This document shows positions 1 through 6,374 of a stretch of DNA of 16,134 nt, in pieces. Location of the stretch: assembly GCA_017515765.1 (NCBI GenBank), contig JAFWFF010000127.1, positions 1-16,134 of the forward strand, in the 5' to 3' direction. Positions within the stretch are counted from its first letter, which is position 1. Every line of letters begins with the position of its first letter. The notes under the pieces were generated by a model that saw only the letters and a program-made list of their open reading frames with translations, was not told the DNA's origin and searched no databases. Both the position numbers and the translations under genes were made by a program. This DNA is from Bacillota bacterium (lineage in GTDB: Bacteria; Bacillota; Clostridia; Peptostreptococcales; Anaerovoracaceae).

Positions 1-650
1 ACCGTGCCGGGGCTTCCGTCGTTCGAGAGGTTAAAGCGCATGAACTCCTCTTCGTGGATGCGGATATTGTAGACTATGCAGTCCTCGTGAACGTCCGCGA
101 TGCCGCCGTCCTTAAGCTGGAATCCGGGCTTCTGCCACTTCGCCACGGGAGCAAAGGGCTCGTCATCAAAAGGCGCCCGGGCGGGGTCTTCCCATTCGAG
201 CGGGTCGACGGGAGTGCCGGCGAGGCGGATGTTATAGGAAGAGAGCTCCATCTCATAGTAGGCGGAGCAGTAGTAGTAGAGGAGCGTTTTGATCATCGGA
301 TAGATCCCGCCGCCGTCCGTCAGCGCGTGGTAGACGTCGATGTGGATCTTGTTCTTCCACCAGGAGATGCTGAGAAGATGGCCGTTCACCTCATCGCTTC
401 CGAGGGTCACCGGGCCGTCGGTGTGAAGGACGGGCATCGGAAGGTCGTTGTCGGCAAAGAATATGTCCTCGCCGTCCTTCTCGATCTTCATGGCGAAATA
501 AGGATACCTGCTCATGGTGAGGCGGCAGGCCTCCTGGAGGACGTCTCCGTCGATCATGTCCTTCATCTTGACGGTAACGCGGAATGTATGAGGGTTTTGG
601 ACCGTGGTCTCATAGACCGTACGCATCTCGGTATAGAGCGGGTAGCGCAT
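1..650 (-). CDS. Condensation/alcohol-acetyltransferase-fold protein, partial (3' end off the window)
   Basis: The frame is open from an ATG at 648-650 to the left edge: 216 residues with no stop, so the C-terminal part is missing. AGGAGG lies 7 bases upstream of the ATG, at the very end of the phosphatase/kinase gene, which makes this the third gene of that operon. Residues 108-113 read HALTDG, the HxxxDG active-site motif of the chloramphenicol acetyltransferase / NRPS condensation / alcohol acetyltransferase superfamily. In that fold the His acts as base for acyl transfer to an alcohol or amine. The start (short N-terminal strand, then SRYPYFAMKI at about 47-56) resembles the N-terminal half of stand-alone clostridial members. 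No signal peptide or membrane segment is visible, so it is probably cytoplasmic. The substrate is unknown. A C-terminal DFGWG-like motif, if present, would be outside the window. Confidence 0.8.
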   Translation of the reverse strand, partial: MRYPLYTEMRTVYETTVQNPHTFRVTVKMKDMIDGDVLQEACRLTMSRYPYFAMKIEKDGEDIFFADNDLPMPVLHTDGPVTLGSDEVNGHLLSISWWKNKIHIDVYHALTDGGGIYPMIKTLLYYYCSAYYEMELSSYNIRLAGTPVDPLEWEDPARAPFDDEPFAPVAKWQKPGFQLKDGGIADVHEDCIVYNIRIHEEEFMRFNLSNDGSPGT

Positions 651-661
651 CTGCGTTCCTC

Positions 662-2890
662 CTAAAACTTCTTCTTTATGGTCAGGATGTTGGACCCGTC
701 CTCGCGTGAATAGCTTACGCTGTCCATTGTCTCCTTCACAAGGTATACCCCGAGGCCGCCTATGGGCCTGGCGTCGGAAGAAAGGTGGATGTCCGGATCC
801 TCCTTCGCCAGGGGATTGTACTCCTTGCCGCTGTCCGTGAAGGAGATCACCGCCTCGCCTGCAGCCTCGCTCGCTGCTATGGAGATCGTCGCGGTGCCTT
901 TGCTCGGGGCGTAGGCGTAGTGCGCGATATTGACGAAGATCTCTTCGACGGCCAGGTCGATCTGGACGGAAGTCTTTGCGGGGCAGCCGGCAGCTTCCAG
1001 ATGCGAGTCGACAAAGCCGAGGACCTGTTCCAGATTCTCGACCGACGCGTCCACGGTCAGGTCGTCGAACTTCTTCCCGGACCCTCTGTAATCCAGTATT
1101 AGCATGGTCAGGTCGTCGAACTGCTCGGCGTCGCCGACGAACGCGTCCACGTCATTTTTGACGTTCTTCAGGATCGCGGCGGGCTCCGCATCCGCATCCC
1201 TGTTAAGGGCGGCGATCATGCGGTCCGTTCCGTAAAGTTCGCTCCCGGAGTTGGTCGCTTCGGGCACTCCGTCGGTATAGATGAAGAACTTCGATCCGGG
1301 CTTGAGCGCGACCTCGTATTCCTTATAGCTTATGTCCTCCATGCCTCCGATGACGAAGCCGTGCTTGTCCTTAAGCACTTCGAAACCGCCGTCGGGTCCT
1401 TTTATCACCGGATACTCGTGTCCGGCGTTCGCGCAGACGAGCTTTCCGGTCGATATGGTCAGTATCCCGAGCCATACCGTGACGAACATCTCCTCCTGGT
1501 TGTGCTTGCAGATCGAATTGTTGGTATCTGTGAGGATGCGGGCGGGGGATTTGCCCATCATAGCGTTGTTCGCGAGGATGATCTTGGAGGCCATCATGAA
1601 CAAAGCCGCCGGGATCCCCTTCCCCGAGACGTCCGCCATCAAAAGGCACAGGTGGTCGTCGTCTATCAGGAAGAAATCGTAAAAGTCGCCGCCGACCTCT
1701 TTGGCCGGGTCCATGGAGGCGTAGACGTCGAATTCCGGGCGCTCCGGGAATGCCGGGAAATCGCTCGGAAGAGAATCCATCTGTATGCGCGTTGCGAGAG
1801 AGGGCTCCGTTCCGATGCGCTCCTTTTCGGCAGTGATCGAAGCCATGCGCTCCATATAGTCGTCCATCTCGTTCGCGAGCTCCGCCACGTCCTCAGACAG
1901 CTCCCCGATCTCGTTGTGTGGCCTGATCTCGGACAGGCTTCCCAGGATCTTCTCGCTGTCCTTGGTGGTCTTGTACAGGCGGATGTTCTTCTGGACCGCC
2001 TGCAGCGGCTGCAGCACGAAGAAATAGATCATGATCAGGCACACGAACGACAGGATGATCTGATACAGCATCGCCATCGTAACACCGAGGACCGTATCGT
2101 CGTGTATATCCTGCTGCAGGGCGGACAGGTCGAAGGTGATGCCGATGAGGGCTGCTTTGCCGCTCACCATGCTGAGGAAGGTGTAATAGTCGACGTATTT
2201 GCCGGCGTCGACGAGCATTCCCTGGCCGCCCGGGGAGTCCCCTCCCCCGATCATGATGGTGCCGGACGTGGCCGCGCGTCGCATCTCCTCCTGCTGGCTC
2301 TCGCCTACGTCGACCACCACTCCGAGCGGGTAGACTTCCTCATAGTTCGTTCCGCGCACCGCGTTCAGGTCTGCCGCGCTGAAGAGGAAGAACTGCTTGT
2401 CGAACGGCGGCTCCGTAAGCACGCAGAAGATAAAGTCGATATTGTGGGTGCGCTTTATCTGGTTGACGCGCGTGATGAGCCAGGAATAGGTGATCTCGGC
2501 GTAGATCTTCTGATCCTCCTCAGGAAGCGCCTCGACCTCCTCCGCAGTCAAATATTTCAGCTGGAGTTCCGGGTATTTTCCGGAGAAATACCGGCATTTG
2601 GCTTCGGTCTCGGTATTCTCGTCGTCATACTCCACGTCGTACTCCAGATCCAGATCGCCGGCGTGCTCGTACCAGTAGTTCAGCAGCCAGTCATGGGCGG
2701 GATACTCGCGCACGCAAAGATCGACCTCTTTGGTCACGTAGCGGGCAAAAGCGCCCATATCCTCTTTCACTTTGTCCTCTGCGTTGTCGCGCTGTGAGTA
2801 GAACGTGATGAGGCCGGTCAGCAAAACGCCTATGGCAAACATGATCGCGACCTGCGGTATCAGGCCGATCCGTCTTCCGATCTTCTTCAT
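662..2890 (-). CDS. Membrane sensor with SpoIIE/PP2C phosphatase and RsbW-type ATPase domains in one chain
   Basis: The protein has 742 residues from the ATG at 2888-2890, which has GGGAG 5 bases upstream. An in-frame start further upstream (2974) would overlap the STAS gene and is not preferred. Order: TM1 about 11-31; extracellular region about 32-265, perhaps Cache-like; TM2 about 268-293; HAMP-like linker about 294-350 with NEIGEL; SpoIIE/PP2C domain about 385-601; RsbW-like HATPase domain about 606-742. The phosphatase metal motifs are intact: GGDFYD (400-405), DVSGKG (420-425), NAGH (488-491), YTDG (538-541), FDDLT (591-595). The ATPase keeps its N-box Asn (N654), DSG (686-688) and IGGLG (710-714). 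Family knowledge: such phosphatases dephosphorylate STAS antagonists and such kinases phosphorylate them. Both activities in one chain beside a STAS gene suggest a switch set by an external signal. No sigma factor is seen nearby. Confidence 0.92.
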   Translation of the reverse strand: MKKIGRRIGLIPQVAIMFAIGVLLTGLITFYSQRDNAEDKVKEDMGAFARYVTKEVDLCVREYPAHDWLLNYWYEHAGDLDLEYDVEYDDENTETEAKCRYFSGKYPELQLKYLTAEEVEALPEEDQKIYAEITYSWLITRVNQIKRTHNIDFIFCVLTEPPFDKQFFLFSAADLNAVRGTNYEEVYPLGVVVDVGESQQEEMRRAATSGTIMIGGGDSPGGQGMLVDAGKYVDYYTFLSMVSGKAALIGITFDLSALQQDIHDDTVLGVTMAMLYQIILSFVCLIMIYFFVLQPLQAVQKNIRLYKTTKDSEKILGSLSEIRPHNEIGELSEDVAELANEMDDYMERMASITAEKERIGTEPSLATRIQMDSLPSDFPAFPERPEFDVYASMDPAKEVGGDFYDFFLIDDDHLCLLMADVSGKGIPAALFMMASKIILANNAMMGKSPARILTDTNNSICKHNQEEMFVTVWLGILTISTGKLVCANAGHEYPVIKGPDGGFEVLKDKHGFVIGGMEDISYKEYEVALKPGSKFFIYTDGVPEATNSGSELYGTDRMIAALNRDADAEPAAILKNVKNDVDAFVGDAEQFDDLTMLILDYRGSGKKFDDLTVDASVENLEQVLGFVDSHLEAAGCPAKTSVQIDLAVEEIFVNIAHYAYAPSKGTATISIAASEAAGEAVISFTDSGKEYNPLAKEDPDIHLSSDARPIGGLGVYLVKETMDSVSYSREDGSNILTIKKKF

Positions 2891-2936
2891 GTATTCTCCC
2901 TGACGATCAAAGGTCCCGGCGCGGGCCCCGATGCTA

Positions 2937-3233
2937 CTATATGGTGAGGATGTCGGAGAATCCGGTAACTTCAAAGACTCCCATGATGGCTTCGTTGACT
3001 TTGATCACCTTCATGCTGCCCTGCGCGTTCATTATCTTCTGGGCCGCGAGGAGGACTCTGAGTCCGGCGGAGGAGATGTAGTCGAGCTTCTCGAAATCCA
3101 TTACGAGCTCGGTCACTCCGTCCAGGGATTCTTTGATCACCGCGTCGAGGTTCGGGGCGGTGACTGTGTCCAGACGTCCCTCAAGAGCCAGGTCCAGCGT
3201 ACCGTTATCGGCTTTCTTGTCGATATTAAGCAT
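2937..3233 (-). CDS. STAS-domain anti-sigma factor antagonist
   Basis: This 98-residue protein fits a single STAS domain of the SpoIIAA/RsbV type. The strand-loop-helix core is clear: EGRLDT (18-23), then LDYISSAGLRVL (50-61). By alignment with SpoIIAA, Ser55 (second Ser of ISSAG) is the expected phosphorylation site. Family knowledge: the unphosphorylated form binds an RsbW-like kinase/anti-sigma factor and frees its partner; the phosphorylated form is reset by a SpoIIE/RsbU phosphatase. Both activities are encoded by the next gene, 46 bases downstream on the same strand, so this protein is its most likely substrate. The start has AGGCGG about 8 bases upstream. A good extended -10 promoter lies at 3278-3306, so this is the first gene of the operon. 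It is cytoplasmic. A role in sporulation is not implied. Confidence 0.93.
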   Translation of the reverse strand: MLNIDKKADNGTLDLALEGRLDTVTAPNLDAVIKESLDGVTELVMDFEKLDYISSAGLRVLLAAQKIMNAQGSMKVIKVNEAIMGVFEVTGFSDILTI

Positions 3234-3277
3234 TATGTTTACCGCCTTTCTTTGCGAATATAGCCTTACGCTATTAG

Positions 3278-3306
3278 ATTATGCCATTTTTTTCTCAGGA
3301 CTGCAA
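3278..3306 (-). promoter_or_regulatory. Sigma-A-type promoter of the STAS/phosphatase operon
   Basis: On the minus strand, TTGCAG (3301-3306) and CATAAT (3278-3283, 5/6 to consensus) are separated by 17 bases. TGG directly precedes the -10, giving an extended -10 that can compensate for the weak -35. The STAS start codon is about 45 bases downstream of the -10. It is divergent from the rpmE promoter about 42 bases away. Confidence 0.6.
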
Positions 3307-3347
3307 TCCGAAGAGGGGCCCGGACCGTGTTTTTTTGCGGAAAATGC

Positions 3348-3376
3348 TTGATTTGGCGTATTCCCTGTGATAAAAT
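3348..3376 (+). promoter_or_regulatory. Sigma-A-type promoter of rpmE
   Basis: TTGATT (3348-3353) and TAAAAT (3371-3376, 5/6) are spaced by 17 bases, with TGA directly before the -10 (extended -10). The start would be near 3383, giving a leader of about 60 bases before the L31 ATG. Confidence 0.7.
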
Positions 3377-3383
3377 GTCTTGG

Positions 3384-3424
3384 CTGCCCTATCGGCAGTA
3401 AATTATGCACGGGAAGGCCCGAGC
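3384..3424 (+). promoter_or_regulatory. Structured rpmE leader with two hairpins
   Basis: Two small hairpins sit between the predicted start and the ribosome binding site. The first is CTGCC (3384-3388) with GGCAG (3394-3398) around a 5-base loop. The second is CGGG (3410-3413) with CCCG (3418-3421) around AAGG, extended by GC/GC pairs across an A.A mismatch. Ribosomal protein genes, including rpmE in several phyla, often carry autogenous leader RNAs, so this may bind L31. That is an inference from position and pairing only; no specific leader consensus was matched. Confidence 0.4.
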
Positions 3425-3443
3425 AGGAAAGAGGTGAAAAAGC

Positions 3444-3644
3444 ATGAAGGAAGGAATCCATCCTGATTATGTGGAATGTAAAGTAACTTGCGCATGCGGC
3501 AACACGTTCATGACGATGTCGACCAAGCCCGAGATGAGGCTTGACGTCTGCTCGGCGTGCCATCCGTTCTTTACCGGACAGCAGAAATTCATCAACCGCG
3601 GCGGCCGCGTTGAGAAATTCAAGAGCAAATACGGCCTCGAGTAA
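3444..3644 (+). CDS. rpmE: 50S ribosomal protein L31, zinc-binding type
   Basis: This is a full-length 66-residue L31. It starts MKEGIHPDY, the family's standard opening, and contains HPFFTGQQKF (40-49) and the C-terminal VEKFKSKYG block. Four cysteines (C16, C18, C36, C39) give the zinc-ribbon form, as opposed to the zinc-free paralogue used under zinc starvation. It is a component of the large subunit and contributes to the bridge to the small subunit. AGAGGTG lies about 8 bases before the ATG. In many Clostridia rpmE sits next to rho, DUF1385 and prmC; here those genes are on the opposite strand about 0.7 kb away and rpmE has its own promoter and structured leader. Confidence 0.97.
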   Translation: MKEGIHPDYVECKVTCACGNTFMTMSTKPEMRLDVCSACHPFFTGQQKFINRGGRVEKFKSKYGLE

Positions 3645-3719
3645 GCGCGTTGATGCATCACAGTTTACAGAAGCCGCGGCAGGTCCATGCGGGCAGGCCC
3701 GGCGGAAGGAGGAAGAGAA

Positions 3720-4253
3720 ATGGCAAATTGCAGTAAATGCGGAGCTCCTCTGGTCGAAGGCGCCATGTTCTGTCCCTCTTGCGGGCAGGCTGTATCGCAG
3801 CCCTTTGAGATGGGCGCGCAGAACCAGCAGGCTCCCTTTGAAGAGCCGAAATACGGCGCACAGTTCGAACAGCCGGACTATGCCCAGACCAATTATCAGC
3901 AGCCGGATTATCAGCAGAACTACAGCGGATATGACCCCTATGGGATGCAGCCCTACGGCAACGACAAGACCATGGGAGTCGTCAGCTATATCACTCTGAT
4001 CGGTTTCCTGATCGCTCTGTTCGCCGGCGCCAACAACGGCAGACGCACGCAGTATCTGAACTTCCACCTGAATCAGTCCCTGATCATCATAATCGCGAAC
4101 TTTATCTCCGGAGTGATCGCGGGCATTTCGTCCACACTGGGCGGGCTCCTCTCACTGGTGGTATTCGTGTTCTGGATCATGGGTATCGTAGGCGCGGCAA
4201 AGGGCCAGACCAAGCCCCTGCCGTTCATCGAGAACATCAAGCTGATCAAATAG
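3720..4253 (+). CDS. Zinc-ribbon, tyrosine/glutamine-rich membrane protein (DUF4870/Tic20-like C-terminus)
   Basis: The protein has 177 residues from the ATG at 3720, with AAGGAGG about 7 bases upstream. Residues 4-22 form a zinc ribbon of the CxxCG...CxxCG type (C4, C7, C18, C21). Residues about 26-88 are low complexity, rich in Gln, Tyr, Pro and Asn, with repeated QPDY units. From about 94 there are two or three hydrophobic segments (about 95-111, 122-146, 147-165) resembling DUF4870-type small membrane domains. Such zinc-ribbon plus membrane proteins are common in Bacillota and mostly uncharacterised. It starts 75 bases after rpmE with no terminator between, so it may be co-transcribed; a strong terminator follows at 4285-4314. 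Its function is not known. Confidence 0.85.
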   Translation: MANCSKCGAPLVEGAMFCPSCGQAVSQPFEMGAQNQQAPFEEPKYGAQFEQPDYAQTNYQQPDYQQNYSGYDPYGMQPYGNDKTMGVVSYITLIGFLIALFAGANNGRRTQYLNFHLNQSLIIIIANFISGVIAGISSTLGGLLSLVVFVFWIMGIVGAAKGQTKPLPFIENIKLIK

Positions 4254-4284
4254 TTCAGGGCACCGTAAACGCAGACACGTGATC

Positions 4285-4314
4285 AAAAAGAGGAGGGCGA
4301 GCCCTCCTCTTTTT
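4285..4314. terminator. Bidirectional intrinsic terminator
   Basis: A 13-bp perfect stem pairs 4285-4297 with 4302-4314 around a CGAG loop. It has five A's on one side and five T's on the other, so it gives a GC-rich hairpin with a U tract in both directions. It can end both the rpmE/zinc-ribbon unit (plus) and the rho-DUF1385-prmC unit (minus, ending at 4383). Confidence 0.93.
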
Positions 4315-4382
4315 CGTGCCTTGTTATCTGAATCTCGTTCAAGCTTTCCGGCTGTGCAGGCTGCCGCCCGCTGCGGCCCGGA

Positions 4383-5306
4383 TCACTTCCGTACGGCCAT
4401 TATCACCCTGTCGAGGCCCGCGAGGTCTTTGATGCACTCGGCCTTATCAAAGTTGCCGCTTTCGGTCAGTATCTCCGTCACGGCTTCCCGCTGCTCCGAT
4501 CCTATCTCCAGGATGAGAGTTCCTCCGGGCGTCATGACCTCAGGCACTTCGCAGGCTATCCGCCTGTAGAAGTCCAGGCCGTCGTACCCGCCGTCCAAAG
4601 CAAGGGTCGGATCGTGGTCGCGCACCTCGCGCTGAAGCGTGCCGATCACCTCGGTCGGTATATACGGGGGATTGCAGCAGACCATCCCGAAGATGACCGA
4701 TGCGTCCGCAGGGTCGTCGGCTCTCCCCGCGAAGGGCGCAGCCATATCTCCCCTGACAAAGCGCATATTCCTGTCCACTCCGTTGAGCTCGGCGTTCGTA
4801 TGCGCCAGATACACGCAGTCCGTTGAGATGTCAGCGCAGGTCACCTCTATGTCGGCCGCGCTTCCGTCGGACGCCTGCGCGAGCCTGGCGATCGATATCC
4901 CGATGACGCCGCTGCCGCAGCAGAGATCCAGGATCCTGACCCGGCCTTCCGGCCAGCTGTCCGACTTTATGATCTCGAGCGCCTTTTCGACCATTATCTC
5001 GGTCTCCCGCCTCGGGATCAGAACGCCTGGCCGCACGACGAATGGAAGCCCCATGAACTCCGTATTCCCGGTTATGTGCTGGAGCGGTTCGCCGGAAGCC
5101 CTCCTCTGCACCATCCTCTCGTAGACACGGAGGCGGTCAGGGCTTACAGGGATTTGCTGCCCGAGGATCAGGCGGTTTTCCGAGACGTCCATGGCGAGAG
5201 CCAGGAGAGTCCTGCTGTCCCTGACAGCGTCGGCGACTCCCGCAGCCTCAAGCATCGCGGCGCCTTTGGTGTATGCTTCTTTGATGGTAGTTGCGTCCTC
5301 GAACAT
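4383..5306 (-). CDS. prmC: Peptide chain release factor N5-glutamine methyltransferase PrmC (HemK)
   Basis: PrmC methylates the glutamine of the GGQ motif in release factors RF1 and RF2 using S-adenosylmethionine. From the ATG at 5304-5306 the protein has 307 residues, near the family's usual 280-300. The N-terminal helical release-factor-binding domain is about 1-90; IPRRETE (97-103), the SAM-binding loop LDLCCGSGVIG (126-136) and catalytic NPPY (212-215) follow. An alternative ATG at 5351 also has a GAGG upstream and would add 15 residues with a 44-base overlap with DUF1385. The 5306 start is preferred because it aligns with the usual N-terminus and follows the DUF1385 stop by one base, suggesting translational coupling. 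It is the last gene of the rho operon. The substrate gene prfA, often next in Clostridia, does not follow; a terminator does. Confidence 0.95.
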   Translation of the reverse strand: MFEDATTIKEAYTKGAAMLEAAGVADAVRDSRTLLALAMDVSENRLILGQQIPVSPDRLRVYERMVQRRASGEPLQHITGNTEFMGLPFVVRPGVLIPRRETEIMVEKALEIIKSDSWPEGRVRILDLCCGSGVIGISIARLAQASDGSAADIEVTCADISTDCVYLAHTNAELNGVDRNMRFVRGDMAAPFAGRADDPADASVIFGMVCCNPPYIPTEVIGTLQREVRDHDPTLALDGGYDGLDFYRRIACEVPEVMTPGGTLILEIGSEQREAVTEILTESGNFDKAECIKDLAGLDRVIMAVRK

Positions 5307-5307
5307 C

Positions 5308-6363
5308 CTATTTTTCACCGCTTTCGGGTTCTTCGGGCTCGCTACCGACATGCTTTTCCTCTATCAGGTTCGCGTCTTTGTCGCAGATGCCTTCGATGTA
5401 CGGGGCGTCCTCCGGAACGAGTACCGCCTTCATCGAACAGATCGCGACCTCCACCTGCTCGTCTGTCGGAGGCCTCGTGGTCAGCATCTGGAGAGCGAGG
5501 CCGGGCAGGCTGAGCACGCGGACGACTATGTTGTCGCTGCGGCCTGCCCACTTAAGGAGCTCATATGAGAGCCCGGCGACCACCGGTATCAAAACGATCC
5601 TCGATATCAGCCTCGCGGCGAGGTTCGGCCACCCGAGCAAAGAGAACAGTATCAGGCTTATGACCATCACGAACATCAGGAAGCTGGTCCCGCATCTCGG
5701 ATGGAGCGTATAGAACTGCTGCGCGTTCTCCGGCGTGAGTTCCAGGCCGTTCTCAAAGCAGTGGATGGTCCTGTGCTCCGCTCCGTGGTACATGAACGTG
5801 GTCTTTATGTCTTCCATGCGGCTCACCGCGGCGATGTACGCAACGAATATGATTATCCTGAGCACGCCCTCCGCGAGGTTCAGGAGGAATTTGCTCTCCG
5901 TGACCTTTGACAGGAGGCTGACGACCAGGGTCGGGAGCAGGATGAACACCGCGACCGTGACCGCGATCGCCGCTATCACGGCAAGATAGATCATGAGGTT
6001 CCAGACCGCCTTCTCGCCGAAGCGCTTCGTGAGCCACTTCTCGAAAGCGCCGGGCTCGCTGTCCCCGCCTTCTTCGCCGCCGTCCGCCCATCCGTAGGCC
6101 TCCAGCACGTCCGCCGAATACAGCAGAGTCTTCATGCCCGTGACCAAAGACGATACGAACGCGAACACGCCTCTCACCACCGGGATCTTTGACCACTTCC
6201 CGGCTGGCTTAAGGGGCTGCGTCCTGATATGTATGCGTCCGTCGGGGACCCTTACCGCGACCGCTATCCGGTCTGCTCCCCTCATCATGACGCCTTCCAT
6301 TACCGCCTGCCCGCCTATCGCGGTGGGGCAGGCGTCTTTGAGAAATATTTTGCTGAGATCCAT
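5308..6363 (-). CDS. DUF1385 family membrane protein (YqhQ-like)
   Basis: The 351-residue protein matches the DUF1385/YqhQ family over its whole length. The N-terminus has IGGQAVMEGVMMRG (16-29), and the family's most conserved block is YHGAEHRTIHC (192-202) followed by HPRCGTSFL (221-229). Hydrophobic segments lie at about 60-83, 121-152, 158-181, 225-246 and 250-270, so it is an integral membrane protein. The biochemical role of the family is not established. It starts 11 bases after the rho stop with AGGA about 7 bases upstream, and its stop is one base before the preferred prmC ATG. This order (rho, DUF1385, prmC) is a recurring neighbourhood in Clostridia. Confidence 0.95.
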   Translation of the reverse strand: MDLSKIFLKDACPTAIGGQAVMEGVMMRGADRIAVAVRVPDGRIHIRTQPLKPAGKWSKIPVVRGVFAFVSSLVTGMKTLLYSADVLEAYGWADGGEEGGDSEPGAFEKWLTKRFGEKAVWNLMIYLAVIAAIAVTVAVFILLPTLVVSLLSKVTESKFLLNLAEGVLRIIIFVAYIAAVSRMEDIKTTFMYHGAEHRTIHCFENGLELTPENAQQFYTLHPRCGTSFLMFVMVISLILFSLLGWPNLAARLISRIVLIPVVAGLSYELLKWAGRSDNIVVRVLSLPGLALQMLTTRPPTDEQVEVAICSMKAVLVPEDAPYIEGICDKDANLIEEKHVGSEPEEPESGEK

Positions 6364-6374
6364 TCTGTGTCCTG

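Noticed and set aside
54..665. A 203-codon plus-strand frame at the left edge
   Set aside because: The minus strand is open over the same stretch and encodes an HxxxDG acyltransferase with an AGGAGG site; the plus frame shows no domain.
1361..2797. A 478-codon open frame on the plus strand
   Set aside because: It is antisense to the phosphatase/kinase gene, whose domains are intact. Its predicted protein is His/Val/Arg-rich with no recognisable domain, as expected for a shadow frame in GC-rich DNA.
662..3233. A sporulation (spoIIAA-spoIIAB-sigF / spoIIE) locus
   Set aside because: The order, the sensor architecture and the lack of a sigma factor do not fit; true SpoIIE has about ten membrane segments. 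An RsbU-like environmental switch fits better.
3310..3340. A terminator in the divergent region (GC stretch followed by seven T's)
   Set aside because: Only a 3-bp CGG/CCG stem can form before the T run, and no plus-strand gene precedes it.
3279..4067. A 262-codon minus-strand frame opposite rpmE and the zinc-ribbon gene
   Set aside because: It runs through both promoters and antisense to a certain ribosomal protein gene; no recognisable domain.
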